Assembly: GCA_010365115.1 (NCBI GenBank)
Contig: JAAFGX010000006.1
Location: 16,826-80,825, forward strand
Reading direction: 5' to 3'
Source: Paludibacter sp.
GTDB lineage: Bacteria > Bacteroidota > Bacteroidia > Bacteroidales > Paludibacteraceae
DNA: 64,000 bases
Part shown: piece after piece, positions 17,800 through 28,096 of the stretch
Layout of the letters: every line of letters begins with the position of its first letter
Numbering within the stretch: position 1 is the first letter of the stretch
Notes under the pieces: generated by a model
Database searches by the model: none
What the model was told of the DNA's origin: nothing
Seen by the model: the letters and a program-made list of their open reading frames with translations, nothing else
Program-made: the position numbers and the translations under genes

Positions 17800-20700
17800 T
17801 CATCCAAATATCTCTCTCAATTCCTTATTACTCAGTTTACCAATCCAATTTTCGCCCGTAGCCACGGTCATATCGGCAAGATGTTTCTTTTGTTGAATCA
17901 TTTCGTCAATACGTTCTTCGAAAGTATTTTTGGTTATCATCCGATGCACCATCACGTTTTTCTTTTGCCCGATACGATAAGCACGGTCGGTGGCTTGGTT
18001 TTCTACTGCCGGATTCCACCACAGATCGTAATGGATGACATGTGAAGCAGCTGTCAGGTTCAAGCCTGTTCCAGCTGCTTTGAGTGAGAGGATAAAGATT
18101 TTGTCGGCACGGTTGTGCTGGAAACGTTCCACCATTTCCTGTCGTTGCTTTACATTGCAACCACCATGATAAAACATAGGTCGTTCGCCATATCTTTCTG
18201 TGATAAATCGCTCTAACAAATCACCCATTTCGCGGAATTGTGTAAAAATCAATACCTTTTCACCACTGTCCATTATGCTGTCCAAGAGTTCAAAAAGCAG
18301 TTCCATCTTCCCTGAAAGCGATGAGTCAAAATTGCCGTTTTTCAAGAAATTAGTTGGGTGATTACATATTTGCTTCAACGCCAATATCATTTGAAGCACT
18401 AATCCTTGGCGTTTAAACAATGAATTGGAATCGCTAAAGCCTTCAATTTCTTCCATAGCTGCCTTCATGGTTTTTTCGTACAATGCAGCTTGTTGTTTGG
18501 TGAGCAGGGCAAACTGGTTTTGCTCCACCTTATCAGGTAAATCGGAAATAATTGACTTGTCGGACTTCATACGACGCATCATAAACGGCGACGTTACTTT
18601 GCGGAATTTAGCCACGGCCTGCTCGTCGTTGAATACTTGAATCGGATCAGCAAAATCGTCCTTGAAAGTCTTTACATTGCCCATGTAACCCTTGTTGGCA
18701 AAGTCCATAATCGACCAGAATTCTGTCAATCGGTTTTCCACTGGCGTACCACTCATAGCAATGCGAATATTAGCTGGAATACTTTTAATGGCTTTTGCCT
18801 GTGCTGTGTCGTGATTCTTAATATTTTGGGCTTCATCAATAATCATCACCTGCCATTTATGCTTTTTTAGCAACTCGGTATCACTGCGCAAAACACCATA
18901 GGTTGTCAGCATAACATCAGCATTAAACAGTTTAATATTACGTGTAGTGCCGTGAAAAATATGCGACGAAACAGAAGGTGCAAACTTCTGAATCTCCGAT
19001 TGCCAGTTGGTAAGCAAACCCGTAGGCACTACCACCAGCGCTTTGTGTTTGTCGTTAATGGCATTTTCTTCTTTGAATTTGAGCAAGATAGAAATCACTT
19101 GCAGCGTCTTTCCCAATCCCATATCGTCGGCAAGTATGCTTCCAAAGCCAATGCGACTGTTGCGGTACATCCACGAGAAACCACGATGTTGGTACGGTCG
19201 AAGTTGTGCATTCAAGCCTTCTGGTAGCGGTATATCTGTTGTTGAAGTAAGTTCGGCAATTAAATCCCGCACCTCGTTAGTAAGCAAAACGGGCGCACCA
19301 TCGTACTCTTCCGACAATGCTGTTTGCAACATTTGGTACGAATTCAACGGTTTTTCGGTACTAAAATGCTTGTGCAGCTTTTCTAATTCCTGCTCACTCA
19401 CATAGATATAATTTTCTTTGAAACGGAACAAACCGGAAGCATTTTTCATCAACTTTTTAAACTCCTCAGGGCTAATGAGTGTGTCACCAATAGCCACTTG
19501 CCAATCGAACGATAACAAATCGTCTAAACGCACAAAACCTTGTCCTGCCTGACGTTTCAACTTTACAGACGCTTTGGGACGAAGAAGTTCCTGAAGCGAT
19601 TTAGGAAGCAGGATTTTTATATCCAACAACCGTACAGCCGGCAATACTTCCATCAGAAAAGGAGAAAAATCTTTGATATCGAAACGTATGGGATGATTTC
19701 CGCCCAAGTTAATATGCGTATCCAATCCGCGTATGAAAGGCGACAACAACGATAGGGATTGTAATATTTTGTAACGTTGCTTGTCGAATTGTTTTTCTTT
19801 CAGAATTTTGGAAATGGAAATAGGCAATTGTTCTGGATTAGAGGTATCTTCAATGCTAACTTACACATCAAATTCCTGATGATCAAGTTCGGTTACAGTG
19901 ATTACTGGTTTGAAGTTTTCTGTTGTCAGATGATACCTGTCCAACCAAACCTTCATGCCACCACTTAACGCATTTTCACCAACACCACTGAACGGGTAAG
20001 ATTTGTTTTTAAAGAAAATATCCTCGAATAAATCACCATTGCTCGGTCGTGATAAATGCTTTACGAAACTGGAAATAAAAATAGATAGCAATTCGGAGCA
20101 TTGATTTTCGAGCGGCGATAGTCGTTCTACTTTCCGTATTATTTTAGGAGAAAGGAGTAATTCGGGCGGAAGAATTTTCTCTAATTTCCCAACTAACAGG
20201 CGCACATTGGTATCAATCATAGCTGGTAACCACCGCACCAGATACTCTTTATTGGCAAGCTGAACAATCTGTGGAACCACATTGCCATTGGCTACCAAGT
20301 GTAACGAAGCATAAAGCAGCTTATGTATAGCAGCTACCGACGGTTGATAGTCGAGTAAACGGTCGGGGTTTAGCTGAAAAATAGCAGGAATAAGCTCTTC
20401 AATTCGCTTTATCGAATGATTCTCTCCTCCCACTTCAAATGCATTATTCGTATTAACGGAAATGGATACTGTTGTGTGGGAATTTATCTCAATAGACTTA
20501 GACTTAGTAGGAAAAACAACATCGAAACTCATTTTTTTGCTGATTAACCGTTTGGCCTCTTTGGCATTCCGTAAGAATTGCAAAGCAAATTTCTCACGAA
20601 AATTTCCATTGGAATAAAACGGCGGTGCATCGGGCAGTAACTGAACCAACGGTTCAGCTATGTGTTGAAGTTGAGAGAAATCGACCCTCTCGTATGCACT

Positions 20701-21303
20701 TTCTTCATTGAATTCAACTGTTCCAACTTTAGCTTCTTTTAGCAGACTTTCAAGCGTGGGAATCTCAGTTTTCTTTTGGTCGGCAATAAAAATTCCTCTC
20801 TTTTTCAATTCATCCAGCAAGTTCACTTTATGAATTTCAAAGACAAGGAAGGGATTATTATCGATTTCACGGCTCACCATATATATAACCGCTGCCAAAT
20901 GCTTACAAGGCACTGCCCAATCGGGACAAGAGCATTGCATCTTGAAATCAGTCCATTGGCGTGGAAAAACCTTTAATCCAGCAGTTTCGGCAATGGTGAG
21001 TATTGCAGGATCAAGTTCGCGGTTCAATAACTTTGAAATCAATGCCGGACGCTCAATAATTCCTTTCATCAGTACTTCCACCTGTTCTTCGAAAAACGGT
21101 GGAACAATCAAATTCACTTTGTATGGCGAAGGACGGCTGCCCGCCACTTTAGCTAGAATCTGGTTTTCTTTGATTTTAACTTCTTTCACATGACCGCTCC
21201 GTGCATAGGAAGCACCTCGGGGCAATCGATTATCATAATCTACATTTTCCAACGAACGCAACCAATGTTCGCCCCACCATGTTTTTCCAAATTGAGAAGC
21301 CAT
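17800..21303 (-). pseudogene. SWIM zinc finger - SNF2 helicase gene interrupted by an in-frame stop
   Basis: One reading frame of 1,167 codons runs from 21303 to 17800 and is broken only by TAA at 19861-19863. The N-terminal part (480 aa) has a SWIM zinc motif (CSCPDWAVPCKH). The C-terminal part has a complete SNF2/RapA helicase: DDMGLGKTLQ (Walker A), IIDEAQNIKN (motif II), SGTPVENRL, FYHGGCNVKQRQ, TGLNLTAASHVIHYD and QATDRAYRIGQKK. The 11 codons after the stop are in the same frame and read like normal protein (VSIEDTSNPEQ). The first usable ATG in the helicase part is about 58 residues in; the only early candidate is TTG at 19827. One changed base (TCA to TAA) would explain the break. The family uses ATP to translocate on DNA. 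Alternatives are sequencing error or a read-through stop. Confidence 0.8.
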
Positions 21304-21369
21304 ATCTTTTTAATTTTTATTTTTTCGCTAATTGGCGAAATACATTTAACGTTTTACTATTATAAATTA

Positions 21370-22158
21370 TTAAATAACAACGCCTTGTGGTAAATTGACT
21401 TTATCAACAGACCAAAAATCCCATTTATAAAGTAGTGTCATCGTACCATTGCCTAAAAACTGAAATGAATTATTAGATCCTTCTACTTGTCCTGTAAATT
21501 CGCAATCAAATTGAACTTTTGCCTTTTCTACATCAAATTCCAGTTCTGAAATTTCAAACTTGCATAACAAAAAAGAACTAAAAGCTTCTCTAAAGTGTAT
21601 ATGCCAATCCATTTTTTCTGCTTCACTGGTCATAAAAGTAGTATAAAAATCGCTCTCTTTATTTAGGTATGATTGCATGAAATCGTAAGAATGATTCCGA
21701 ATATCATATTCATGATTAGGGTGAAATTCTTCATAAGTGTAGCAAGACATCATTCCCGGAATATGAACATCATCTTTCTCTTCCAGAAAAAGTTCTTCTG
21801 TTATAAACCGATACAACTTTCTGTCATCTACATCACAAAGTGTAACTAAGCTAATTTGATGTTCGTTCATATAATTCTTAAGTCTGTCTAATTCTTCGGT
21901 AACTTCAGTATCATTCAACTCTTCCAATTTTCGATAAATAGGATTTCCCAAAAAATCATAAACAGTTATTCGTTTGGCATTTTTCCATGCATCTTCGTAT
22001 GCCATAATATTATCCAGAAACTGACTTTCAATTTCAGGTGGCAAATCGATGTCCTCGGACATACTTCCAAAATAAGCTCCGTGTTCATCGGTAAGCTTCT
22101 TTTTCTTTTCTTCATTTGCTCGTTGTAGAGGATTTAGCTCTTCATTTGAATTTTCCAT
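21370..22158 (-). CDS. Conserved hypothetical acidic cytoplasmic protein
   Basis: The 262-aa product has no signal peptide or membrane segment. The N-terminal 35 residues are highly charged (QRANEEKKKKLTDEHG), followed by a mixed alpha/beta region rich in Glu, Tyr and Phe. It was not assigned to a family. It lies 66 bp upstream of the SWIM-SNF2 gene on the same strand, and downstream of the TPR/SEC-C gene, so these three may belong together in one unit. Because the two flanking genes are both disrupted, this one may be the surviving member of a decaying locus. Confidence 0.55.
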   Translation of the reverse strand: MENSNEELNPLQRANEEKKKKLTDEHGAYFGSMSEDIDLPPEIESQFLDNIMAYEDAWKNAKRITVYDFLGNPIYRKLEELNDTEVTEELDRLKNYMNEHQISLVTLCDVDDRKLYRFITEELFLEEKDDVHIPGMMSCYTYEEFHPNHEYDIRNHSYDFMQSYLNKESDFYTTFMTSEAEKMDWHIHFREAFSSFLLCKFEISELEFDVEKAKVQFDCEFTGQVEGSNNSFQFLGNGTMTLLYKWDFWSVDKVNLPQGVVI

Positions 22159-22203
22159 AGGATGATGCGTTATTAAATATTAGGTTTCTATAGTCTTGGC
22201 AAT

Positions 22204-23017
22204 TTAATTATTTTCACAGCATTTCTTGTATTTTTTTCCACTTCCACACGGGCAAGGGTCGTTCCTTCCAATCTTAGTGTTTACTATTGGTTGGGGGTTA
22301 AAATTTCGCAAGCTGTAGGTAACTTAATGTCGTGTGTAAATTGTGGCGCATCAATACTCAACTGGACGACAGCTTTGTCTATTACTTTGGGAGTGCGTAT
22401 CTCAACCCATTCCTCGTCTTGACGTTTCATACTTTTGTCAAGATTAACAACTTGATTTGTCGGTCAAAATCAAAAATATTCAATCCAAGCCGAAATTCTT
22501 TATTCAATTTTTCAATAATGTTTAGTCGCAATTGGGCTTGTTCTGTATTTTTAATACCAATAAAATAATAAAATGCAGTAGTGTAAAATCCACTTACTTC
22601 GCCATAATGAAACTCAGTTCGCTCAGGATACAATAATTTTAATTCCATCGCATCTCCTAGAATTTCAGGCACTTTCTCGAATTCATTTTCGTGAATCGCA
22701 ATATTCGCCTGAGTGACTCTGCCATAAAGATATTCGGGGTGTAAGCTAACAATCCGACGGTTGATTTCGGTTGCCATAAAATGATTTCCCTGCATTTCGT
22801 AAAGCGACGACAAGAAGTTTTTGAATTGGGGAACTGATGGATATTTCTTTATCAAATCGTTGAGCTCTTTTAAAGCACTATTTTTCTTTTTTTGAACTTT
22901 TATCGACATTTCTTCCAGTTTTTCCTGTATTTCTGGAGTAACTCCATACAGTTTGTTGATTACGTCGGTTGAAGAACTAACCTTGTAGCCCGAAATGATT
23001 AATTTATTGGTATTCAT
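22204..23017 (-). pseudogene. TPR-like protein with C-terminal SEC-C zinc motif, broken by two frameshifts
   Basis: The frame from ATG 23017 gives about 196 aa with TPR-like helices (ALKELNDLIKKYPSVPQFKN, then EINRRIVSLHPEYLYG) and stops at 22427. In the next frame the protein continues as LDKSMKRQDEEWVEIRTP to about 22300. A third frame then carries the SEC-C motif [18 protein letters not shown] and ends at 22204. Adding one base near 22436, and one C in the CCCCC run near 22295, restores a single frame of about 270 aa. SEC-C motifs bind zinc. The ATG at 23017 is preferred over the upstream 23056. Either this is a true pseudogene or the assembly has two single-base deletions. Confidence 0.75.
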
Positions 23018-23649
23018 TATTTTATTGATTGGTAAAATATAAAAACTTATTGTCAACTATTTATGTATTTGATTATCTGTAATATATAACTAACATCGCG
23101 TTAGAATTGAGCAGCATTACTAATAAAATTAACCCTTTCCATTCAAATAAGATTTGATGGTAGGTGTTTGCTATAATATTTTTAAATGTGCAACGGATTA
23201 ATACCCATTAATACAAGATGCACTAGATTAAAATTCATTGCCTCAATATGTTACGTCCAGACAGAACTTGTTTAATTGCTCAACAACAGATGCCTTAGGT
23301 ATGATGCATTTTATTGTGCTGGGTTTTAAACCAACGATAAATATATAAAAACTAAATTTCATGCAAATATAATAAAAATCAATCGGAGAAATTACATCTA
23401 TCATAAAAAACAGCATAGATCGATATTTCTTAATAGTTAAATATTAGATTCTTAATAGTCTTCAAATAAATAAATAAAATAGAAAAATAGAATATGAATT
23501 TAATCAATGAAAATATCCTCACAATTTTATAACTTTGCAACCCAAAACATTAGGTATTAATTGAATGTTATCATGATGTTTTCAGGTAGAATTCATGCGT
23601 CCGAATGGCAATTATGAATATTCAATTAAAAATTACGAACTAAAATATA
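23018..23649. other. Intergenic region upstream of mnmG
   Basis: About 630 bp of AT-rich DNA without a recognisable gene. Only the promoter element at 23530 stands out. Confidence 0.4.
23530..23538 (+). promoter_or_regulatory. Probable -7 element of mnmG
   Basis: TAACTTTGC fits TAnnTTTGC, 112 nt before the mnmG ATG. No convincing -33 TTTG was seen at the expected distance. Confidence 0.45.
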
Positions 23650-25524
23650 ATGGATTTTAAATACGACGTTATCGTTATAGGTGCTGGTCATGCCGGAAAC
23701 GAAGCAGCCTGCGCAGCAGCCAACATGGGTTCCAAAACATTGCTCATTACCATGGACATGAATAAAATTGGTCAAATGAGCTGTAACCCTGCAGTGGGTG
23801 GAATTGCAAAAGGGCAAATAGTGCGTGAAATCGATGCACTTGGTGGTCAAATGGGAATAATTACCGACCGCAGCGCCATACAATTCCGCATGCTCAACCG
23901 GTCGAAAGGTCCAGCCATGTGGAGTCCACGTTCCCAAAGTGATCGTCACGAATTTATACAACAATGGATTCGTACCGTTTCCAACACCGATAATTTATTT
24001 ATTTGGCAAGATACTGTAAATGAATTGGTGATCGAAAACGGTGTTGTAACCGGATTAAAGTCGGCCCTTGGAATTCACTTTCGTGCAAAATCAGTCATAC
24101 TCACCGCAGGAACTTTCCTTGGAGGACTGATGCATTTCGGAAAAAATCAATTAGTTGGTGGGCGCATTTCAGAACCTGCATCCTTCGGAATTACAGAACA
24201 GCTCAAATCCATCGGCTTTTCTACCGACAGAATGAAAACAGGAACTCCCTGCCGAATTGACGGAAGAAGTATAAATTTCTCCAAAATGACCGAACAAGAA
24301 GGAGAAAAAGATTTCCACAAATTCTCATTCTTGGAAGAAGTAACTCGCGAATTGAAACAGGAAAGTTGCTGGATAACGAATACCAACGAAACTACGCACA
24401 ATGAAATTAGAAAAGGTTTAGAATTTTCTCCTCTATTCAACGGACAAATTCAAAGTATTGGACCGCGGTATTGTCCCAGCATAGAAACCAAAATTGTTAC
24501 CTTTGCCGATAAACTTTCACACCAGTTATTTCTCGAACCCGAAGGAGTCAATTCACAAGAATATTATTTAAATGGTTTTTCGTCGTCTCTCCCACTCGAA
24601 GTTCAGATTGCTGCTATCCATACAATTCAAGGTTTGGAAAACGCTCAGCTCTTCCGTCCGGGTTATGCCATTGAATATGATTTCTTCGATCCAACACAGC
24701 TTAAACACACGCTGGAAACGAAACTAATCAAGAATCTATTTTTTGCCGGACAGGTAAACGGAACCACCGGTTATGAAGAAGCTGGTGGTCAGGGATTGAT
24801 TGCAGGCATCAACGCACACATTAATTGTGTTGGCGGAAAAGAATTTACCCTTGCCCGCAACGAAGCATACATTGGTGTTCTCATCGACGATTTAGTTACC
24901 AAAGGTGTAGACGAACCTTACCGAATGTTTACTTCCCGGGCCGAATATCGAATGCTTCTTCGACAAGACGATGCCGATATGCGATTAACAGAAAAAGGAT
25001 ATGTCCTTGGCTTAGCAACAAAAAATCGCTTCGATCAACTTAACACCAAAAAAGTAGCACAGGCAAAACTAACCGATTTCATCAAAACATATTCTATAAA
25101 ACCAGCGCAAATAAATGAATTTTTAGCAGCAAACAATTCATCGGAACTTAAACACGGCTGCAAACTGAGCGATTTGGTACTTCGACCACAACTGGGAATA
25201 GAAATGTTGGCAGATGCACTACCCGCTTTGAAAGAAAAATTAGAAGAAATTAGTTCCCGCAAAGAAGAAATAGTGGAAGCAACGGAAGTCTTATTGAAAT
25301 ACGAAGGTTACATCGAAAGGGAGAAACTGATTGCAGAAAAACTGCAACGATTGGAACACATCAACATCCGTGGACGGATTGACTACTCTTCAATCCACTC
25401 CTTATCCACCGAAGCGCGCCAGAAACTAACCAAGATAGACCCTGAAAACATTGGTCAGGCAAGCCGTATTCCGGGCATTTCGCCTAGTGATGTGAATATA
25501 TTGTTGGTGATGTTGGGGCGATAA
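23650..25524 (+). CDS. mnmG: tRNA uridine-5-carboxymethylaminomethyl modification enzyme MnmG (GidA)
   Basis: FAD- and folate-dependent enzyme that, with MnmE, modifies the wobble uridine of several tRNAs (cmnm5U). The N-terminus has the FAD-binding GAGHAG motif (11-16), and the family signature CNPAVGGIAKGQIVREIDALGG lies at about residues 45-66. VNGTTGYEEAGGQGL lies near 370 and the helical MnmE-binding domain at 450-624. At 624 aa it is full length. The ATG at 23650 gives the normal N-terminus (MDFKYDVIVIGAGHAG). Followed by a 146-bp gap with two parS-like sites and then uvrC. In many bacteria this gene sits near the replication origin together with parAB; those are not in the window. Confidence 0.97.
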   Translation: MDFKYDVIVIGAGHAGNEAACAAANMGSKTLLITMDMNKIGQMSCNPAVGGIAKGQIVREIDALGGQMGIITDRSAIQFRMLNRSKGPAMWSPRSQSDRHEFIQQWIRTVSNTDNLFIWQDTVNELVIENGVVTGLKSALGIHFRAKSVILTAGTFLGGLMHFGKNQLVGGRISEPASFGITEQLKSIGFSTDRMKTGTPCRIDGRSINFSKMTEQEGEKDFHKFSFLEEVTRELKQESCWITNTNETTHNEIRKGLEFSPLFNGQIQSIGPRYCPSIETKIVTFADKLSHQLFLEPEGVNSQEYYLNGFSSSLPLEVQIAAIHTIQGLENAQLFRPGYAIEYDFFDPTQLKHTLETKLIKNLFFAGQVNGTTGYEEAGGQGLIAGINAHINCVGGKEFTLARNEAYIGVLIDDLVTKGVDEPYRMFTSRAEYRMLLRQDDADMRLTEKGYVLGLATKNRFDQLNTKKVAQAKLTDFIKTYSIKPAQINEFLAANNSSELKHGCKLSDLVLRPQLGIEMLADALPALKEKLEEISSRKEEIVEATEVLLKYEGYIEREKLIAEKLQRLEHINIRGRIDYSSIHSLSTEARQKLTKIDPENIGQASRIPGISPSDVNILLVMLGR

Positions 25525-25527
25525 ATA

Positions 25528-25549
25528 ACCCCTAACCCCTAAAGGGGAA
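25528..25549 (+). repeat. Palindromic repeat copy 1 (forward)
   Basis: ACCCCTAACCCCTAAAGGGG, first of the paired CCCC-type elements. Its inverted partner is at 25645-25666; the pair encloses the parS-like sites. Confidence 0.7.
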
Positions 25550-25561
25550 CAAGATATGAAA

Positions 25562-25577
25562 TGTTCCACGTGAAACA
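25562..25577. promoter_or_regulatory. parS-like ParB binding site 1
   Basis: TGTTCCACGTGAAACA matches the ParB consensus TGTTNCACGTGAAACA at every defined position. It lies 38 bp after mnmG. Confidence 0.65.
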
Positions 25578-25607
25578 ATTCGAATTGCAATCACAAAAAA
25601 AACATAA

Positions 25608-25623
25608 AGTTCCACGTGGAACA
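25608..25623. promoter_or_regulatory. parS-like ParB binding site 2
   Basis: AGTTCCACGTGGAACA, a perfect 14-bp palindrome that differs from the parS consensus at two positions. It lies 30 bp after site 1. Confidence 0.55.
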
Positions 25624-25644
25624 AAATAATCTAACTAAATATTA

Positions 25645-25666
25645 TTCCCCTTAAGGGGCTAGGGGT
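25645..25666 (-). repeat. Palindromic repeat copy 2 (inverted)
   Basis: TTCCCCTTAAGGGGCTAGGG, the inverted partner of 25528-25549. It ends 4 bp before the uvrC start codon. Confidence 0.7.
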
Positions 25667-25670
25667 CATC

Positions 25671-27488
25671 ATGAAAACTTCAGACACTTTAAAAGAACAA
25701 GTAAATTCACTGCCGGATAAACCGGGGGTTTACCAGTATTTTAATGCCAATGAAGAAATCATCTATGTAGGGAAAGCCAAGAATTTAAAGAAAAGGGTTA
25801 CCTCCTATTTCAACAAAATACACGAACACGGCAAAACAAATGTTCTTGTAAAAAATATTGTTACTTTAAAATATATCATTGTTGAGTCCGAAGAAGACGC
25901 ATTACTTTTAGAGAATAACCTGATAAAAGAATATCAACCCCGCTACAATGTGTTGTTGAAAGATGGGAAAACTTATCCAAGTATATGCATAACTAACGAA
26001 CCATTTCCACGCATTTTTAAAACTAGGAATATATATAAAAACGGTGGCACCTATTTTGGTCCATATAGTTCCAATTACACCATCAATTCTCTACTTGAAA
26101 TTATACATAACCTCTTCCCTATTCGTACTTGCAAACTGCCTTTGACAAAAGAAAATATTCAGGCTGGCAAATTTAAAGTTTGCTTACAATACCATATTCA
26201 TAAATGCAATGGTCCATGCGAAGGAAAAGAAACCGAATCGGAATACAAAATAAACATTGAACAAATACGCCAGATAATTCAGGGAGATGCCAACGAGATA
26301 AGCAAAGTTTTGCTAGAACAAATGAAAATTTTAGCAGCGCAATACAAATTTGAAGAGGCGCACCAAATTAAGTTGAAATATGATTTGATAGAAAATTATA
26401 AATCAAAATCGATAATTGCAAACTCAGTAGTTGAAAATACAGATGTGTTTGCCTACGATGAAAATGATAATTCTGCTTATGTAAATATCTTGCGTATTTC
26501 AAAGGGTTGCGTTATTCAAGGCTACACCATAGAGTACAAGAAAAGGTTAGATGAACCGAAAGAAGAATTGTTAGCAATGGCTATTGTTGAATTACGCGAA
26601 CGATTCCAGAGCAACTCGAAGGAAATTATAGTTCCATTTAAGATTGATTGTGAATTTAAAAATGTATCAGTTGTCATACCACAGCGGGGTGATAGAAAGA
26701 AACTACTCGATTTATCCTTGCAAAACGTACGACAATACAAACTGGATAAGCTGAAACAATCAGAAAAATTGAATCCGGATCAACGTAGTATTCAACTGCT
26801 TAAAAGTATTCAAGACGTTTTACACATGGAAAAAACACCGATGACTATTGAATGTTTCGATAATTCAAACATTTCGGGAACTGATGCGGTTGCAGCTTGC
26901 GTAGTTTTCAAAAAAGGGAAACCATCTAAAAAAGACTACCGAAAATATAATATTAAAACTGTTGTTGGACCTGATGATTATGCTTCTATGAAAGAAGTTG
27001 TGCGCAGAAGATACACACGAATGTTAAATGAAGAAACGCCTTTACCCGATTTAATAATTGCTGACGGTGGAATCGGACAAATGGAAGTTATACGCCAGGT
27101 GATTGAAGACGAACTTAAGTTGAGGATTCCAATAGCCGGACTTGCAAAAGACAGCAAACATCATACCCGCGAATTACTCTTTGGTTTTCCGCCAAAAGAA
27201 ATTGGTTTAAAAATTAATGATCCACTTTTTAAATTGCTTGCCTCAATGCAGGACGAAGTTCATCGATTTGCCATCACTTTCCATCGCGACAAAAGAAGCA
27301 AAACTCAAATCGCATCGGAACTTGATACGATACCCGGAATTGGAGAAAAAACTAAAAATGAACTAATAAAGCAATTTAAAAGCGTAAAACGAATTAGAAG
27401 CGCTAATTTAGTGGAACTTTCTGAAACAATAGGAAATAACAGAGCATCAATAGTTTACAACTATTTCAACAGTGATTTGAAGCCCTGA
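25671..27488 (+). CDS. uvrC: UvrABC excinuclease subunit C
   Basis: Makes the two incisions around bulky DNA lesions in nucleotide excision repair. The GIY-YIG nuclease domain (about 14-95) contains PGVYQYF and VGKAKNLKKRV. A UvrB-binding UVR region follows at about 205-240 (LLEQMKILAAQYKFEEA). The RNase H-like nuclease has CFDNSNISGTDAVAA and LIIADGGIGQ, and tandem helix-hairpin-helix motifs (TIPGIGEKTKNELIKQF) end the protein. At 605 aa it is full length. The ATG at 25671 gives the usual start just before the GIY-YIG domain. It follows mnmG on the same strand but may have its own promoter. Confidence 0.96.
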   Translation: MKTSDTLKEQVNSLPDKPGVYQYFNANEEIIYVGKAKNLKKRVTSYFNKIHEHGKTNVLVKNIVTLKYIIVESEEDALLLENNLIKEYQPRYNVLLKDGKTYPSICITNEPFPRIFKTRNIYKNGGTYFGPYSSNYTINSLLEIIHNLFPIRTCKLPLTKENIQAGKFKVCLQYHIHKCNGPCEGKETESEYKINIEQIRQIIQGDANEISKVLLEQMKILAAQYKFEEAHQIKLKYDLIENYKSKSIIANSVVENTDVFAYDENDNSAYVNILRISKGCVIQGYTIEYKKRLDEPKEELLAMAIVELRERFQSNSKEIIVPFKIDCEFKNVSVVIPQRGDRKKLLDLSLQNVRQYKLDKLKQSEKLNPDQRSIQLLKSIQDVLHMEKTPMTIECFDNSNISGTDAVAACVVFKKGKPSKKDYRKYNIKTVVGPDDYASMKEVVRRRYTRMLNEETPLPDLIIADGGIGQMEVIRQVIEDELKLRIPIAGLAKDSKHHTRELLFGFPPKEIGLKINDPLFKLLASMQDEVHRFAITFHRDKRSKTQIASELDTIPGIGEKTKNELIKQFKSVKRIRSANLVELSETIGNNRASIVYNYFNSDLKP

Positions 27489-27491
27489 GAA

Positions 27492-27521
27492 TTGGATAAT
27501 TAGAAATAGCTGTATCTTTGC
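27492..27521 (+). promoter_or_regulatory. Promoter of tsaE
   Basis: TTG (27492-27494), 18 nt, then TATCTTTGC (27513-27521), a good Bacteroidetes sigma-70 match between uvrC and tsaE. Confidence 0.6.
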
Positions 27522-27532
27522 AGGCAAATACA

Positions 27533-27559
27533 GCCCCCTAAATCCCCCAAGGGGAACTT
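27533..27559 (+). repeat. Palindromic repeat copy 3 (forward)
   Basis: Reads GCCCCCTAAATCCCCCAAGG and continues GGAACTT. Partner of 27619-27648. Confidence 0.7.
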
Positions 27560-27583
27560 GTTAATTAGTTAAATTATATTTAG

Positions 27584-28069
27584 ATGATAAATGACAATAC
27601 AAAAGATAGTAATCTTTTAAGTCCACCTTCGGGGGATTTAGGTGGCTTCACTCTGGAAACAATAAACATTGCTGCACAAAAATTTATCGACCAAATGGGT
27701 GATAGTACAGTTTTTGCATTTAACGGAAAAATGGGTGCAGGAAAAACAACTTTCATAAAAGCCATTTGCGAAACTATGGGTGTGAAGGAAACTGTTAACT
27801 CACCAACTTTTTCTATAGTTAACGAATATGAAGCTGCCAACGGGCGTATCATTTATCATTTCGACTGCTACCGGATTAACAAAATTCAGGAAGCACTTGA
27901 TTTGGGCGCAGAGGAATATTTATACAGTGGTAACTTGTGCTTTATCGAATGGTCGGAAAATATAGCTCCTATCCTACCCGATTCTTTGGTAAATGTAAAT
28001 ATTGAAGAAAGAGAGAATGGAAAAAGAGTAATAAATATAACCCTTAAATCCCCAGAAGGGGGACTTTAA
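27584..28069 (+). CDS. tsaE: tRNA threonylcarbamoyladenosine biosynthesis ATPase TsaE
   Basis: Essential ATPase that works with TsaB and TsaD to make t6A37 in ANN-decoding tRNAs. Walker A is GKMGAGKTT (48-56), followed by [11 protein letters not shown] and HFDCYRI, with EWSEN near 129. At 161 aa it is slightly longer than usual because both ends lie in palindromic repeats: residues 11-21 ([11 protein letters not shown]) come from copy 4 and the C-terminal LKSPEGGL from copy 5. The catalytic core starts only around residue 30, so a shorter start cannot be excluded, but no ATG lies in between before M38. Confidence 0.93.
   Translation: MINDNTKDSNLLSPPSGDLGGFTLETINIAAQKFIDQMGDSTVFAFNGKMGAGKTTFIKAICETMGVKETVNSPTFSIVNEYEAANGRIIYHFDCYRINKIQEALDLGAEEYLYSGNLCFIEWSENIAPILPDSLVNVNIEERENGKRVINITLKSPEGGL
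27619..27648 (-). repeat. Palindromic repeat copy 4 (inverted), inside tsaE
   Basis: Inverted partner of copy 3, lying in the 5' end of tsaE and encoding in-frame residues (SPPSGDLGG). Confidence 0.7.
28041..28067 (+). repeat. Palindromic repeat copy 5, encoding the TsaE C-terminus
   Basis: Reads CCCTTAAATCCCCAGAAGGG and continues GGACTTT. It supplies the last eight codons of tsaE and its stop. Confidence 0.7.
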
Positions 28070-28096
28070 GAGGTTAGACTAAAATAATTATGAATT

